This document shows positions 42,289-50,667 of a stretch of DNA of 64,000 nucleotides, in pieces. Location of the stretch: the NCBI RefSeq assembly GCF_029761915.1, contig NZ_CP121695.1:2261501-2325500 (forward strand). Reading direction: 5' to 3'. Each line of letters opens with the position of its first letter. Position 1 is the first letter of the stretch. Below the pieces are notes generated by a model, which made no database searches, had not been told where the DNA came from, and saw only the letters and a program-made list of their open reading frames with translations. This stretch comes from Bradyrhizobium sp. CB1650 (GTDB taxonomy: Bacteria > Pseudomonadota > Alphaproteobacteria > Rhizobiales > Xanthobacteraceae). Position numbers and translations under genes: made by a program.

Positions 42289-44175
42289 ATGAGCATTGGC
42301 GCAAGCGGATCCGAGCAAGTCGTCAGCGGCACGAAGCGGCCGGCCGCGGCGCAGACGCCGGTGCTGTCGGTTGCGGGCCTCACCACGTCCTTCATGCGTG
42401 AACGGCAATGGATTCCCGTCGTCCGCGAGGTGTCGTTCGACATCGCGCCTCGCGAAACCGTGGCGATCGTGGGCGAGTCGGGCTCGGGCAAAAGCGTCAC
42501 CGCGCTCTCGATCATGCGGCTGATCCCGCAGGAAGGCGGCCGCATCGAAGGCCGCGTCACCCTTGCCGGCCGTGATCTCCTGACACTGCCCGAACCGAGC
42601 ATGAAGGACATCCGCGGCAACGAAGTTGCCATGATCTTCCAGGAGCCGATGACGAGCCTCAATCCGGTGCTCACCATCGGCTTCCAGATCGCCGAGGCGC
42701 TGGTCTATCACCGCGGCCTGTCGCGCGCGGCGGCGGAGGCCGAGACCGTTCGCTTGCTCGATCGCGTCCGCATTCCCGCCGCGCAATCGCGTTTCCACGA
42801 GCACCCGCATCGCTTCTCCGGCGGCATGCGCCAGCGCGTCATGATCGCGATGGCGCTGGCCTGCAAGCCGAAGCTGTTGATCGCCGACGAGCCGACCACG
42901 GCACTCGATGTCACGATCCAGGCCCAGATCCTCGAGCTGTTGAAGGAGCTCCAGCAAGAGGAGGGGATGTCGATCCTCTTCATCACGCACGACATGGGCG
43001 TGGTCGCCGAGATCGCCGACCGCACCGTGGTGATGTATGGCGGGCAGGCGGTGGAGACCGACGCGACCGCGCGCATCTTCGCCGCGCCGGCGCATCCCTA
43101 TACGACCGCGCTGCTCGCCGCCGTGCCGCGTCTCGGTTCGATGGACGGACGGAAGAGGCCGATGCGCTTTCCGATCGTCGACAAGGTGACGGGGGCCTCG
43201 GACGAGCCGACGGACACGCCTGACACGGTCTCCGCCGCCGAGCGGCCGCTGCTCGAAGTGTCGAACCTCACCACGCGCTTTCCGATCCGCTCGGGATTGT
43301 TCGGCAAGGTCTCAGGTCGTGTGCATGCGGTCGAGAACATCTCCTTCACCTTGCGCGCCGGTGAGACCCTGGCACTGGTCGGCGAGTCCGGTTGCGGCAA
43401 GTCGACGACGGGCCGCTCGATCCTCAAGCTGGTCGAGCCGGACAGCGGAGCGGTTCTGCTCGACGGCCAGGATGTGCTTGGCATGAATGCTCGCACCTTG
43501 CGCGACTGCCGCAAGCAGATGCAGATCGTGTTCCAGGATCCCTTCGCAAGCCTCAATCCGCGCATGTCGGTCGGAGCCGCGATCGCCGCGCCGCTCCACG
43601 CCAACGGGCTTGCGTCCGCGTCCCAGGCTCGCGATGCGGTCGCTGACCTGCTCGTCCGCGTCGGCCTGACCGCGGACATGGCCGCGCGTTTTCCGCACGA
43701 ATTCTCCGGCGGTCAGCGCCAGCGCATCTGCATCGCCCGAGCGCTCGCGCTCGGCCCGAAGCTGATCGTCGCCGACGAGGCGGTCTCGGCGCTCGACGTC
43801 TCGGTCAAGGCACAGGTCGTCAATCTGATGCTCGATCTCCAGGCGAGCATGCGCCTTGCCTATCTCTTCATCTCGCACGACATCGCGGTCGTCGAACGCA
43901 TGAGCCATCGCGTCGCGGTGATGTATCTCGGCGAGATCGTCGAGATCGGCCCGCGCGCGTCCGTATTCGGCAATCCGCAGCATCCCTACACGAAGAAGCT
44001 GATGGCCGCCGTGCCGGTGCCCGACCCTTCGCGCCGTGGCACACGGCGCGGAGCCTCGAACGACGAGATCAGAAGTCCCGTGCGGGCCCCCGACTACCGG
44101 CCGCCGATCCGGCAGTATCGCGAGGTCTCGCCGGGCCACGTCGTCCAGCTCTGGGGCGAGGAGTGGTCGGCCTGA
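42289..44175 (+). CDS. ABC transporter ATP-binding protein, fused double ATPase (DppD-DppF type)
   Basis: A 628-residue protein with two complete ATPase domains, equivalent to DppD and DppF in one chain. Domain 1 has Walker A GESGSGKSVT, signature FSGGMRQRV and Walker B LLIADEPTTALD. Domain 2 has GESGCGKSTTGRS, FSGGQRQRICIA and LIVADEAVSALDVS. Each is followed by the peptide-transporter extension (HPYTTALLAAVPR; HPYTKKLMAAVPVP). Both sites look active; the Walker B region of domain 2 has EAVSALD where EPTSALD is commoner. It powers the importer encoded in the same operon and is its last gene, 19 bp from the convergent phaZ stop. Confidence 0.94.
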   Translation: MSIGASGSEQVVSGTKRPAAAQTPVLSVAGLTTSFMRERQWIPVVREVSFDIAPRETVAIVGESGSGKSVTALSIMRLIPQEGGRIEGRVTLAGRDLLTLPEPSMKDIRGNEVAMIFQEPMTSLNPVLTIGFQIAEALVYHRGLSRAAAEAETVRLLDRVRIPAAQSRFHEHPHRFSGGMRQRVMIAMALACKPKLLIADEPTTALDVTIQAQILELLKELQQEEGMSILFITHDMGVVAEIADRTVVMYGGQAVETDATARIFAAPAHPYTTALLAAVPRLGSMDGRKRPMRFPIVDKVTGASDEPTDTPDTVSAAERPLLEVSNLTTRFPIRSGLFGKVSGRVHAVENISFTLRAGETLALVGESGCGKSTTGRSILKLVEPDSGAVLLDGQDVLGMNARTLRDCRKQMQIVFQDPFASLNPRMSVGAAIAAPLHANGLASASQARDAVADLLVRVGLTADMAARFPHEFSGGQRQRICIARALALGPKLIVADEAVSALDVSVKAQVVNLMLDLQASMRLAYLFISHDIAVVERMSHRVAVMYLGEIVEIGPRASVFGNPQHPYTKKLMAAVPVPDPSRRGTRRGASNDEIRSPVRAPDYRPPIRQYREVSPGHVVQLWGEEWSA

Positions 44176-44194
44176 CCCGCGAAGGCATCACGCT

Positions 44195-45418
44195 TCACGA
44201 ATTGACGTGCACGAAATCCCGCAGGAGCGGATAGATCTCGTTATTCCAGCGCTTGCCGGAGAACACGCCGTAATGGCCGACGCCGGCCTGCATGTGGTGG
44301 ACGCGGCGATAGGCGCGCACGCCAGTGCAGAGGTCTTGCGCGGCGAGCGTCTGGCCGATCGAGCAGATGTCGTCCTTCTCGCCCTCGACCGTCATCAGCC
44401 CCATGCGGCCGATGGCTTTGGGGTTCACCAAACGGCCGCGATGCATCAGCCTGCCCAGCGGCAGGAGGTGCTCCTGGAAGACGTCGCGCACGGTCTCGAT
44501 GTAGAACTCGGCCGGCAGGTCCATCACCGCGAAATATTCGTCGTAGAAGGTCTTGATGCTTTCGGCCTTGTCCCTCTCGCCCTTGGCGATGTGATTGGCG
44601 AGATCGAGATGCTGCTTGACGTGACGCTCGAGATTCATCGAGACGAAGGCGGTGAGCTGCACGAAGCCCGGATAGACTTTTCGAAGCGCGCCGCGGCACT
44701 GTACCGGCACGTAGTTGATCAGGTTGCGCTCGAACCAGGTGATCGGCTTGCTCTTGGCGAATTCGTTGACCTTGGTCGGCGCTACGCGCGTATCGATCGG
44801 TCCCGCCATCAGCGTCAGCGTTGCCGGACGGGACGGGTGGTTGTCCTCGCACATGATTGCCGCGGCCGCGAGTGCGGAAACCGATGGCTGGCAGATCGCG
44901 ACCATGTGCGGGCGCGGGCCGAGCTGTCCGAGGAAGTCGATGAGATGCTCGGTGTAGTCGTCGAGACCGAAGCGGCCTTCGCTGCGCGGAATGTCGCGCG
45001 GGTTGTGCCAGTCGGTGATGTAGACGTCGTGATCCTGGAGCAGCGTCCTCACGGTGCCGCGCAGCAGGGTGGCGAAATGGCCCGACATTGGTGCCACCAA
45101 GAGCAGGCGCGGCTGTTCGGGCACGTCCTCCTTCCTGAAATGGAGCAGCGAGCCGAACGGCGTGGCGTAGGCGATCTCCTCGGTGACGGCGACCTCGCGA
45201 TTGCCCAACGTGACTCGATCGATGCCATAGGCGGGGCGGTCGTATGTAAGGGTGGAGCGCGAGATCAGCTCCAGCGCCGCGGCGAGCCGGCCGACGATCT
45301 GGTCCGACATGCCTTGCGGTACCAGGTTGAGGTACTTCAGCGCGGAAGAGGCCCCCGCCCGCCATGGCGCGGTCAGGTCCATGTGGTTCTGAAAGGCCTG
45401 ATAGAACATCGACATCAT
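44195..45418 (-). CDS. phaZ: Intracellular polyhydroxybutyrate depolymerase
   Basis: A 407-residue cytoplasmic alpha/beta hydrolase of the PhaZ1 type that mobilises stored PHB. The nucleophile is a cysteine in the lipase-box-like AICQPSVSALAAA, as established for Ralstonia PhaZ1. The likely Asp is in VEGEKDDICSIGQT and the His in MQAGVGHYGVFSGKRW. The N terminus MFYQAFQNHMDLTAPWR is family-typical. Three clustered in-frame ATGs (45418, 45415, 45409) leave the exact start open. Bradyrhizobium stores large amounts of PHB, so the gene is expected. It is divergent from a GST gene. Confidence 0.92.
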   Translation of the reverse strand: MMSMFYQAFQNHMDLTAPWRAGASSALKYLNLVPQGMSDQIVGRLAAALELISRSTLTYDRPAYGIDRVTLGNREVAVTEEIAYATPFGSLLHFRKEDVPEQPRLLLVAPMSGHFATLLRGTVRTLLQDHDVYITDWHNPRDIPRSEGRFGLDDYTEHLIDFLGQLGPRPHMVAICQPSVSALAAAAIMCEDNHPSRPATLTLMAGPIDTRVAPTKVNEFAKSKPITWFERNLINYVPVQCRGALRKVYPGFVQLTAFVSMNLERHVKQHLDLANHIAKGERDKAESIKTFYDEYFAVMDLPAEFYIETVRDVFQEHLLPLGRLMHRGRLVNPKAIGRMGLMTVEGEKDDICSIGQTLAAQDLCTGVRAYRRVHHMQAGVGHYGVFSGKRWNNEIYPLLRDFVHVNS

Positions 45419-45588
45419 ACTGTAGCGCCCGCCTGTCCCGTGCCGCCATGCAATATCGACGCCAGATTGCGGGCACGGCGCCCTGAAAACTGGCACGTCG
45501 CTTGCTGTTGAAGACGCCGCAAGCACAAGCAATGGGCACCCTCCCGAGCGGGAGCGGCGGCCCGAGAGAGGCGTGAGGGAAGAGCCAT

Positions 45589-46245
45589 ATGGCGAAGGCG
45601 ACACTGACGATCAGCAGCAAGAACTATTCGTCCTGGTCGCTGCGCGGCTGGTTGCTGGCGAAGTTTTCCGGGCTCGATTTCGAGGAGATCGTCACCGCGC
45701 CCGACGATCCTTCTGCGCGCGCCGAAATTCTGCTGCTGTCGTCGTCGATCCTGGTGCCGTGCCTGCGGCACGAGGACGCCACGATCTGGGATACGTTGGC
45801 AATCGCCGAATATCTCAACGAGGTGAGGCCGGATGCTGGCCTGTTGCCGGCCGACCGTATCGAGCGCGCCCATTGCCGCTCGATCTGCGGCGAGATCCAT
45901 TCCGGCTTCACCACGTTACGCGCCTCGCTGCCGGTCAATCTGAAAGGTCATTTCCCCGGCTTCAAGATCTGGTCGCGCGCGCAGGCCGACATCGACCGGG
46001 TCTGGTTCATCTGGCGCGACTGCCTGGAGAAGTCCGGCGGCCCGTTCCTGTTCGGTGAAGGGCGCACCATGGCGGATGCGATGTACGCGCCCGTTGTGAC
46101 GCGCTTTGTGACCTATGACGTCAAGCTCGAGCCGCGGCTGAAGTCCTATGCCGACACCATCATGGCTATGGGCGAGATGCAGGAATGGATTGCGGCGGCC
46201 CGCGAGGAGCCCGCCGAGATCGAGGAACTCGAGGTTGAATATTAG
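45589..46245 (+). CDS. Glutathione S-transferase family protein
   Basis: A 218-residue two-domain GST. The thioredoxin-like half begins LTISSKNYSSWSLRGWLLAK, with a serine where glutathione is activated in related classes. VPCLRHEDATIWDTLAIAEYL contains the conserved cis-Pro/Glu-Ser-like region, although DT replaces ES in the gamma-glutamyl-binding site. The helical half carries the N-capping-box-like MADAMYAPVVTRF. It may conjugate electrophiles or act as a stress protein. Substrate unknown. It is divergent from phaZ with 170 bp between starts. Confidence 0.88.
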   Translation: MAKATLTISSKNYSSWSLRGWLLAKFSGLDFEEIVTAPDDPSARAEILLLSSSILVPCLRHEDATIWDTLAIAEYLNEVRPDAGLLPADRIERAHCRSICGEIHSGFTTLRASLPVNLKGHFPGFKIWSRAQADIDRVWFIWRDCLEKSGGPFLFGEGRTMADAMYAPVVTRFVTYDVKLEPRLKSYADTIMAMGEMQEWIAAAREEPAEIEELEVEY

Positions 46246-46551
46246 GCAGGCCTTCCGCGGCGCTGCCTGTTTCACGGGCGAGGAAGTACCCCACATCTCG
46301 GGATGCGCGGCGTGTGGCTATGGTCCGCCGGAGACGTTTGCAATTGAAGCCGTTAACTTTTGCGAGCCGGCCGCGGCTCACGACTGCCCGCGCGTCGCGC
46401 AGATATGGTACGCGCGCGCAGGAGTTTGTCGACATCTAGCCGTGAACAGACGCGTACAAGGCGTCTCGGCTGATTCGGACGTGATTCGTTCGGGCCGCGT
46501 TCCGAAGGTTAAGGCGGCGCGCGGCGCCGTTACATTTTGAGACAGTGGCCG
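46246..46551. other. Intergenic region, no gene seen
   Basis: This gap follows the GST gene and faces the convergent small hypothetical gene at 46552. Short frames on both strands lack a ribosome site, and their translations (arginine- and serine-rich) look like GC-rich noise. No repeat or terminator hairpin stood out. Confidence 0.4.
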
Positions 46552-46770
46552 TCAGGCGGTCTGCTTCACGCGCGGCAGGCGCCAGCCGATCACGGTTGCT
46601 TCCACCGCGATTCCCGCTTCAGCGTTGCGCCAGCGGCCTTCGACGTAACGGCATGCGAACGGCAATTGATACGTTCCACTATGATCCTCGCAGAGCACTT
46701 CGAGCGGCATGCCGGGCGGTGGTTCTCCGGCGCCGTCGAATTCCGCCAAACGTCTATCACGCGTTGCCAT
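46552..46770 (-). CDS. Small hypothetical protein
   Basis: A 72-residue soluble protein, MATRDRRLAEFDGAGEPPPG then MPLEVLCEDHSGTYQLPFAC and RYVEGRWRN. The combination of one CxD segment and a RW near the C terminus recalls small conserved hypothetical proteins of Bradyrhizobium, without known function. A very good ribosome site (GGGGAGA) lies 9-10 bases upstream of ATG at 46770, which supports it being real. It stands alone and is divergent from the small secreted protein gene at 46955. Confidence 0.6.
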   Translation of the reverse strand: MATRDRRLAEFDGAGEPPPGMPLEVLCEDHSGTYQLPFACRYVEGRWRNAEAGIAVEATVIGWRLPRVKQTA

Positions 46771-46954
46771 TCCAGAAATCTCCCCTAAAGAAAGCCGCGG
46801 AGAACGCACCCACGTCTCCCCGCATGCGGATCATTGCTCCCCGCCCAAGGGAACGCAGCAAGCTCAACGCGAGAATGCGGTGTCAGTGTGGTAGCGTCGG
46901 TGCGCGGTGCGCAATCTGCGCAAATTGCTGTGATCAAATTGATAGGGAACTCGG

Positions 46955-47341
46955 ATGCTGTGCAGGAGTGCTGCCATTTGTTTCGTGACGTTGCTGCTCG
47001 CAACGCTGGCGCCGGCGCAGCTCCGCGCGCAGGACGTGCCCGGCATCGAGATCTGCACGGTCGAGAAGACCATGGAGCGGCGCACGAGTTGCCTGCAGAG
47101 CAATGTCGACTTCCTGCAGAAGACGATCACCAAGCTCACCCTCGATCATCAGCAAAAGCTCGATGCGGCCAACCGTCAGATCGACGCGCTGAAGGCCACC
47201 GTCGCCGGCTTGCAGAAGACGCTCGGCGATCTCCAGGCCGCGCAGGCGAAGGCGGCGGAGGACGTCAAGAAGCAGGATGCGCCGTCCGCGAAGGATGCGC
47301 AGCCGGCGGTCAAGGAGGGAAACAAGGGCGCGACGAAATAG
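46955..47341 (+). CDS. Secreted coiled-coil hypothetical protein
   Basis: A 128-residue protein with a Sec signal peptide (AICFVTLLLATLAPAQLRAQ) and a mature region beginning DVPGIEICTVEKTMERRTSC. The two cysteines could form a disulfide. Residues about 50-105 are a predicted coiled coil (SNVDFLQKTITKLTLDHQQK ... LKATVAGLQKTLGDLQAAQA) and the tail is Lys/Ala-rich. It is probably periplasmic and oligomeric; function unknown. Its start has an AGGGA ribosome site. It is convergent with the enolase-superfamily gene, 19 bp away. Confidence 0.7.
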   Translation: MLCRSAAICFVTLLLATLAPAQLRAQDVPGIEICTVEKTMERRTSCLQSNVDFLQKTITKLTLDHQQKLDAANRQIDALKATVAGLQKTLGDLQAAQAKAAEDVKKQDAPSAKDAQPAVKEGNKGATK

Positions 47342-47360
47342 GAGCGCGGGCTTCCGCAAT

Positions 47361-48464
47361 TCACGTGACGCGATAGCGCTCCATCACGCCACGATCGGGC
47401 TCATAGCCGAGCCCCACGCCGGTCGGCACCACGACATGGCCGGTGGCATCGACATTGGCGCGGCCGTCCCAGAGGCATGCCTCGCGCTTCAAGTAGAACA
47501 TCTCGACGAGCCCGTCGTCGCGCAGCGCCAGGAGATGCAGCGTCGCCAGCAGGCCCGGGCCGAAATACGGGGAATGCGGGACGATCTTGACGCCGAGCTG
47601 ATCGGCCAGCGCGGCGACCTTCAGAAATTCCGTGATGCCGCCGACCTTGATCACCGATGGCTGGGCGTGGCTCACCGCGCCCGCCGTCATCATCTGGCGG
47701 AATTGATATTCGGTGCAGGCATTCTCGCCGGCGGCGATGGCGAGCCCGCCCTTGCTGCGGACGTCGGCAAGCGTGGCAAAATCCTCCGGCGGCCAGACCG
47801 GCTCCTCCAAAAACATCGGTTGCGCGTCCCGGCACGTCTGCGCGAACGCGATCGCCTGCTCGCCGCTGAGCGGACAGTTCATGTCGACCATCAGGGGAAT
47901 GCCGGGGCCGATCGCCTCGCGCGCGGCAAAGACCGCCGGCGCCGTGGTCTCGTGCAGCTTGATGGCGCCATAGCCGAGCGCGAGAGCCTTCCTGCATTCG
48001 GCGGCGATGTTGTCGGGCGAACTGATCCGCAACAGGCTCGCATAGGCGGGAATGGCCGTGCGCCTGATCGCTCCGAGCAGGCGGTGCACCGGCACGCCCT
48101 TGATCTTCGCGGCCAGGTCCCACAATGCAATGTCGAGCCCGGAGATCGCGAACATGGTGATGCCGTAGCGGCCGAACAGATGAAGGTTGCGCTGCATCTG
48201 CTCCATGACCGCGGGAATGCCGGCCGCATCGGGAACCTCAAGCCCGCGGGCCTGCGGCGCGATCATTTCCTCGATGGCGCTGTGCGTGGTGCGCGGGCAG
48301 ACGTAGGCGAAGGCATCGCCCCAACCGGTCAGCCCGGCGTCGGTGGTGACCTCGACGATCACCATGTCGAGGGCGGTGATCGCGGAGGCGCCCTGGCGAA
48401 AGCTGGCAACACCGGCGTCATAGGGGATGCGGATATGGTGCGCCCGCACATCGGTGATTTTCAT
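47361..48464 (-). CDS. Enolase-superfamily (mandelate racemase/muconate lactonizing) enzyme
   Basis: A 367-residue enolase-superfamily enzyme with the N-terminal capping domain and a C-terminal barrel. Metal ligands are D in LMVDMNCPLSG, E in FLEEPVWPP and E in IAAGENAC. The acid/base on strand 2 is the unusual K-x-H motif in YGAIKLHETT, and a histidine occurs on strand 7 (KIVPHSPYFGPG). It should abstract the proton next to a carboxylate, as a sugar-acid dehydratase, racemase or cycloisomerase. The substrate cannot be assigned. It is unrelated in detail to tarD in this window. The divergent AraC/GyrI regulator at 48648 is a possible controller. Confidence 0.87.
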   Translation of the reverse strand: MKITDVRAHHIRIPYDAGVASFRQGASAITALDMVIVEVTTDAGLTGWGDAFAYVCPRTTHSAIEEMIAPQARGLEVPDAAGIPAVMEQMQRNLHLFGRYGITMFAISGLDIALWDLAAKIKGVPVHRLLGAIRRTAIPAYASLLRISSPDNIAAECRKALALGYGAIKLHETTAPAVFAAREAIGPGIPLMVDMNCPLSGEQAIAFAQTCRDAQPMFLEEPVWPPEDFATLADVRSKGGLAIAAGENACTEYQFRQMMTAGAVSHAQPSVIKVGGITEFLKVAALADQLGVKIVPHSPYFGPGLLATLHLLALRDDGLVEMFYLKREACLWDGRANVDATGHVVVPTGVGLGYEPDRGVMERYRVT

Positions 48465-48647
48465 GACGCGGTTCCTCCTGCTTTCTCGTGAGCGGTTTCA
48501 GGGAAGGTCTGGAGTGTAGACATGAACGTGAGGGCGTTGCCAGTGGCTGTTCCGGCGTTATCCTTTTGCGGGACGGCAATGCCGATCAAGCGAAGCCGGC
48601 GGCGTTGTGCGCATCATGGCCGCGCTTCGAACGAGGACCCGAACGTC

Positions 48648-49481
48648 ATGAACCCCGCCCATCGCGCGCTCTGGTATATCGAGAGCCATCTTGCCGAGCC
48701 GATGACGCTCGACGAGATCGCTGCGATCGGTGGTGTTTCGCGGTTCCACATGGTGCGCGCGTTTGCCGCAGCAACCGGGCTTCCGGTGATGCGCTACGTG
48801 CGCGCGCGGCGGCTGACAGAGTCCGCGCGTCTTCTTGCGAACGGCGCGCCGGATATCCTGTCGCTGGCCCTGGAGGCCGACTACGGCTCGCACGAAGCAT
48901 TCACCCGCGCGTTCCGCGACCATTTCGGCACCACGCCCGAAGCGGTGAGGGCGGCAACGTGTGTCAAACACCTCAAGCTTCAGGAGCCGATCCTCATGGA
49001 CTCCACCATGCTCGACAATCTTGCACCGCCGCGTTTCGAGACCGCGAAGGCCTTCCTCGTCGCTGGCCCCGCCGAGCGCATCTCTTGCGACAACGGCGCG
49101 ATCATCCCCAGCCTCTGGCAGCGCTTCCACCAGGAGGTCGCCGAGATTCCCGCGCGCATCGGTAACGTCGCCTATGGCGTCTGCTGCAACGCCGATGACG
49201 CCGGCAATTTCGACTATATCGCCGGCGTCGAGGTCGCGGACTTCTCCGATCTGCCGCGGCGCTTCGGCCGCATCCGCATTCCCGAGCAGCGCTACGCGGT
49301 GTTCACCCACACCGAGCACGTCGCCTCGATCCGCCGCACCGTCAACACGATCTGGAATCAATGGCTGCCGGCCTCAGGCCTCAAGGCCGCGGACGCGCCG
49401 AACTTCGAGCGCTACGATGAGAGGTTCGATCCCGCGACCGGCAATGGCGGCTTCGAGATCTGGCTGCCGGTGAAGGAGTAG
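48648..49481 (+). CDS. AraC-type regulator with GyrI-like effector domain
   Basis: A 277-residue regulator. The DNA-binding domain is at the N terminus (about residues 5-100; YIESHLAEPMTLDEIAAIGG, RAFRDHFGTTPEAVR). The C-terminal GyrI/AraE-like effector-binding domain spans about 120-275 (FETAKAFLVAGPAERIS, VAYGVCCNADDAGNFDYIAG, RYAVFTHTEHVASIRRTVNT). This Rob/SoxS-like order responds to hydrophobic small molecules. ATG at 48648 (MNPAHRALWYIESHL) opens on the first helix, and the open frame upstream is not family-like. It is divergent from the enolase-superfamily gene, with about 180 bp between starts. Confidence 0.88.
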   Translation: MNPAHRALWYIESHLAEPMTLDEIAAIGGVSRFHMVRAFAAATGLPVMRYVRARRLTESARLLANGAPDILSLALEADYGSHEAFTRAFRDHFGTTPEAVRAATCVKHLKLQEPILMDSTMLDNLAPPRFETAKAFLVAGPAERISCDNGAIIPSLWQRFHQEVAEIPARIGNVAYGVCCNADDAGNFDYIAGVEVADFSDLPRRFGRIRIPEQRYAVFTHTEHVASIRRTVNTIWNQWLPASGLKAADAPNFERYDERFDPATGNGGFEIWLPVKE

Positions 49482-49619
49482 ACCGCGCAAGGCTGGCATA
49501 CCTGCCCGCTTGCTTGGCAAGGCTCGGTGACTTTGTCATAACCGCAGGCAAATCTTGCCTGCGGGGCCCGTGCCGGACATCCCGTGCAAGCCATAACAAG
49601 CAGCCGGGAGGGTCCCAAA

Positions 49620-50546
49620 ATGTCCAATGTCCGCGTTCTCGCCACCGACCTTGAATTTCCCGAAGGGCCGGTCGTGATGCCGGACGGCTCGGTCGTGCTG
49701 GTGGAAATCCGCGGCCAGCGCCTGACCCGCGTTTATCCCGACGGTCGCAAGGAGATCGTCGCCAAGATTCCGGGCGGCCCGAATGGCGCCGCGCTCGGGC
49801 CCGACGGCAAGATCTACGTCTGCAACAACGGCGGCTTCTCCTGGATCCCGACCCGCACCACGATCATGCCGGGCCCGCAGCCCGACGATTATCTCGGCGG
49901 CTCGATCCAGCGCGTTGACCTGCAGTCCGGCAAGGTCGAGGCCGTCGTGACGAAGTGCGGCGAGCACGATCTGCGGGGACCGAACGATCTCGTCTTCGAC
50001 AAGCAGGGCGGCCTGTGGTTCTCGGATCTGGGAAAACGCCGCGCGCGCGAGATGGACGTCGGCGGCATGTATTATCTCAAGCCCGGCATGAAGGAGATCG
50101 TCGAGGTCGTGCACGGCGTGCTGCCGGCGAACGGCATCGGTCTGTCGCCGGACGAAAACACGGTCTACATCGCGGAGACGCCCACGGGGCGGCTCTGGGC
50201 CTACGAGCTGTCCGCGCCCGGCACCCTCAAGCCGCGCGACGCGATTTACCGCGGCGAGCGGGGCAAGCCGATCTGCGGCCTCGGCGGCTACCAGATGTTC
50301 GACTCGCTCGCGGTGGAGGCCAATGGCAATGTCTGCGTCGCGACCCTCGTCTCCGGCTGCATCTCGGTGATCGCGCCCGATGGCACGCTGGTCGAGCAGG
50401 TGCCGACCGGCGACCGCGTCACCACCAACATCGCCTTCGGCGGCGGCGAGTTGAAGACCGCCTATATCACGCTGTCGGGCAAGGGCGAGCTGATCGCCAT
50501 GGATTGGCCACGCGGCGGTTTGCCACTTAATTTTTTAAACAAGTGA
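49620..50546 (+). CDS. SMP-30/gluconolactonase family protein
   Basis: A 308-residue six-bladed beta-propeller of the SMP-30/gluconolactonase/LRE family. Typical segments are LEFPEGPVVMPDGSVVLVEI, PGGPNGAALGPDGKIYVCNN, GPNDLVFDKQGGLWFSDLGK and GVLPANGIGLSPDENTVYIA, which include the calcium-binding Glu, Asn and Asp positions. Members hydrolyse sugar lactones or related esters. There is no signal peptide. A GGGAGGG ribosome site precedes ATG at 49620. It stands alone ahead of a family-A repeat, so pathway context is missing. Confidence 0.88.
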   Translation: MSNVRVLATDLEFPEGPVVMPDGSVVLVEIRGQRLTRVYPDGRKEIVAKIPGGPNGAALGPDGKIYVCNNGGFSWIPTRTTIMPGPQPDDYLGGSIQRVDLQSGKVEAVVTKCGEHDLRGPNDLVFDKQGGLWFSDLGKRRAREMDVGGMYYLKPGMKEIVEVVHGVLPANGIGLSPDENTVYIAETPTGRLWAYELSAPGTLKPRDAIYRGERGKPICGLGGYQMFDSLAVEANGNVCVATLVSGCISVIAPDGTLVEQVPTGDRVTTNIAFGGGELKTAYITLSGKGELIAMDWPRGGLPLNFLNK

Positions 50547-50565
50547 GCGATGCTGTAGTAGTTAC

Positions 50566-50652
50566 CGTCATTGCGAGGAGCATAGCGACGAAGCAATCCA
50601 GGAATGCATCCGCGGAAAACTTCTGGATTGCTTCGCTTCGCTCGCAATGACG
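50566..50652. repeat. Dispersed palindromic repeat, family A copy 4
   Basis: CGTCATTGCGAGGAGCATAG on the left mirrors CTTCGCTCGCAATGACG on the right, with GAAGCAATCCAGGAA against CTGGATTGCTTCG inside. The T-rich flank TTAATTTTTTAAAC just before it (50527-50540) overlaps the end of the lactonase gene. The next gene starts 16 bp after the repeat, so the hairpin could affect read-through into the acetyltransferase gene. Confidence 0.85.
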
Positions 50653-50667
50653 TAAGGAGAATTCCGA

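Noticed and set aside
41326..43095. A 589-residue open frame on the minus strand
   Set aside because: It is antisense to the hydroxyacid dehydrogenase and double ATPase genes, both of which have complete motifs. Its composition is that of a shadow frame.
46166..46435. An 89-residue minus-strand frame overlapping the GST gene end
   Set aside because: It has no ribosome site, is Arg/Ser-rich noise and overlaps a real gene on the other strand.
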